64,000 nt of DNA from Sneathiellales bacterium. Its GTDB lineage: Bacteria > Pseudomonadota > Alphaproteobacteria > JANQFL01. Under the pieces are notes generated by a model, which was not told where the DNA came from, made no database searches, and was given only the letters and a program-made list of their open reading frames with translations. Below, piece by piece: positions 63,369 through 64,000 of this stretch (positions are counted from its first letter, which is position 1; the number at the start of each line of letters is the position of its first letter). The DNA lies in contig JANQFL010000007.1 in NCBI GenBank assembly GCA_028277845.1, positions 47,859 through 111,858 of the forward strand, read 5' to 3'. The position numbers and the translations under genes are program-made.

Positions 63369-63920
63369 ATGAGAGTAAAAGTACATTCTATGGCGGGAGT
63401 GGGTCTGGCGCTGTTCCTTACCCTGGCCAGCGGGCTCGTGCAGGCACAGTCCGTCACGATCGACGCCTTTTACGGCGTCTGGCACGGTTCGGCGATTTCC
63501 GAAAGCCAGATCAGCACGAATTTCCGCCTGACCTCCCGGGACCTCAATGTCGAATTGCGCCCGGCCAACGGCAATGGGTTCACCTTGGAATGGGCGACCA
63601 TTCAGCGAAAGAAAGGCGATCCGTCCAATCCGACCGAAAAGATCAAGGTGCAAACGGCGACATTTCTACCAGCCGGCCAGTCAAACTTGTGGAAGGCCGA
63701 CGGTTCGGGTGATGTCATGGATGCGGGATATTCCTATGCCCGCCTCCACGGTCAGACGCTTTCCATCTACAGCATGGAAACCGCCGACGACGGTTCTTTG
63801 GAAGTGCACATTTATCGGCGCACGCTATCGGCCCTCGGCATGGAACTGATATTCACGCGCCTGGTCGACGGGCAGCCGGTCCGGACGGTCAAGGGACGCC
63901 TGGTCAAGTTCGCGAACTAG
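63369..63920 (+). CDS. Secreted hypothetical protein
   Basis: This 183-residue protein has a typical signal peptide (VGLALFLTLASGLVQAQ, cleaved near residue 27) and a beta-rich mature part with WHGSAISESQISTNFRLTSRD, PAGQSNLWKADGSGDVMDAGYSYARLHGQTLSIYSME (by segment) and YRRTLSALGMELIFTRLVDGQPVRTVKGRL. It may be a lipocalin-like or DUF-type periplasmic protein. Strong site GGGAGGACCG precedes ATG. No function is assigned. Confidence 0.72.
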   Translation: MRVKVHSMAGVGLALFLTLASGLVQAQSVTIDAFYGVWHGSAISESQISTNFRLTSRDLNVELRPANGNGFTLEWATIQRKKGDPSNPTEKIKVQTATFLPAGQSNLWKADGSGDVMDAGYSYARLHGQTLSIYSMETADDGSLEVHIYRRTLSALGMELIFTRLVDGQPVRTVKGRLVKFAN

Positions 63921-64000
63921 AGCAATTCCTCTTTAGATGGAAACATTCTGACGGAGCGTATTGGCGCCAAGGCCAAGGCTGGCGGTGACGGCCATACCTG

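Overview
The window is a 64-kb, GC-rich (roughly 60%) stretch of an alphaproteobacterial chromosome. The gene content fits a Rhodospirillales-like, probably aquatic, facultatively anaerobic or microaerophilic organism. The evidence is a PetP/PetR regulator pair, an alphaproteobacterial bc1 operon with a Tat-type Rieske protein, the uvrC-pgsA-mob/moe/moa cluster, an NDUFAF7/MidA-type methyltransferase, the ubiTUV genes for oxygen-independent ubiquinone synthesis, and a marine-type GN sortase/target pair. I cannot name a genus. There is no rRNA, tRNA, CRISPR array, transposase or phage gene in the window.

Layout. 1-9.4 kb, mostly minus strand: tail of an RND transporter, HAD phosphatase, MsrP, a lipoprotein, an LLM oxidoreductase-MarR operon with a clear operator, a 2-keto-4-pentenoate hydratase coupled to an EF-G paralogue without the switch II histidine, and an aspartate-type aminotransferase. 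9.5-25.4 kb, mostly plus: soluble chemoreceptor (with FNT channel opposite), VIT/vWA sortase target with its GN sortase, uvrB, Ca/Na antiporter, FolM-like SDR plus folB, a 460-bp AT-rich gap with DnaA-box-like sites, uvrC, pgsA, mobB, moeA, moaD, moaE. 25.4-28.1 kb, minus: ubiT-ubiU-ubiV, tightly overlapped and preceded by a perfect FNR-type box. 28.1-37.3 kb: fatty acid desaturase, ilvE with terminator, petP-petR-histidine kinase, flavin monooxygenase, csaA, tetR with an inverted-repeat operator, proC, ybjN-like, ubiK. 37.3-48.4 kb, plus: lgt, MidA-type methyltransferase, pgeF, EamA transporter, an M24-fold hydrolase, lipoprotein, prs-rplY-pth-ychF, two tandem MaoC hydratases, dienelactone hydrolase, terminator. 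48.5-49.85 kb: a strongly AT-rich island leading into the mobile mystery protein A/B (Xre-Fic) pair. 49.9-61.85 kb, mostly minus: a four-gene 2-oxoacid:ferredoxin oxidoreductase module, VOC protein, a plus-strand GT7 (beta-1,4-galactosyltransferase-like) enzyme, apt, mtnP and petABC. 62-64 kb, plus: trmL, hemF and a secreted hypothetical protein.

The common theme is respiratory flexibility. UbiTUV (anaerobic quinone synthesis, with an FNR-type site placed as for class II activation), the Kor ferredoxin module, molybdenum-cofactor genes, a periplasmic molybdoenzyme (MsrP) and the bc1 complex fit growth across oxic/anoxic boundaries. hemF, by contrast, is the oxygen-dependent coproporphyrinogen oxidase. 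The most unusual items are the eukaryote-like GT7 enzyme, the charged insertion in cytochrome c1, the histidine-less EF-G paralogue, the GN sortase pair with an LPRGA-like sorting motif, the MmpAB island, and several well-formed operators and leader hairpins. All functions are inferred from sequence reading alone; no database search was run.
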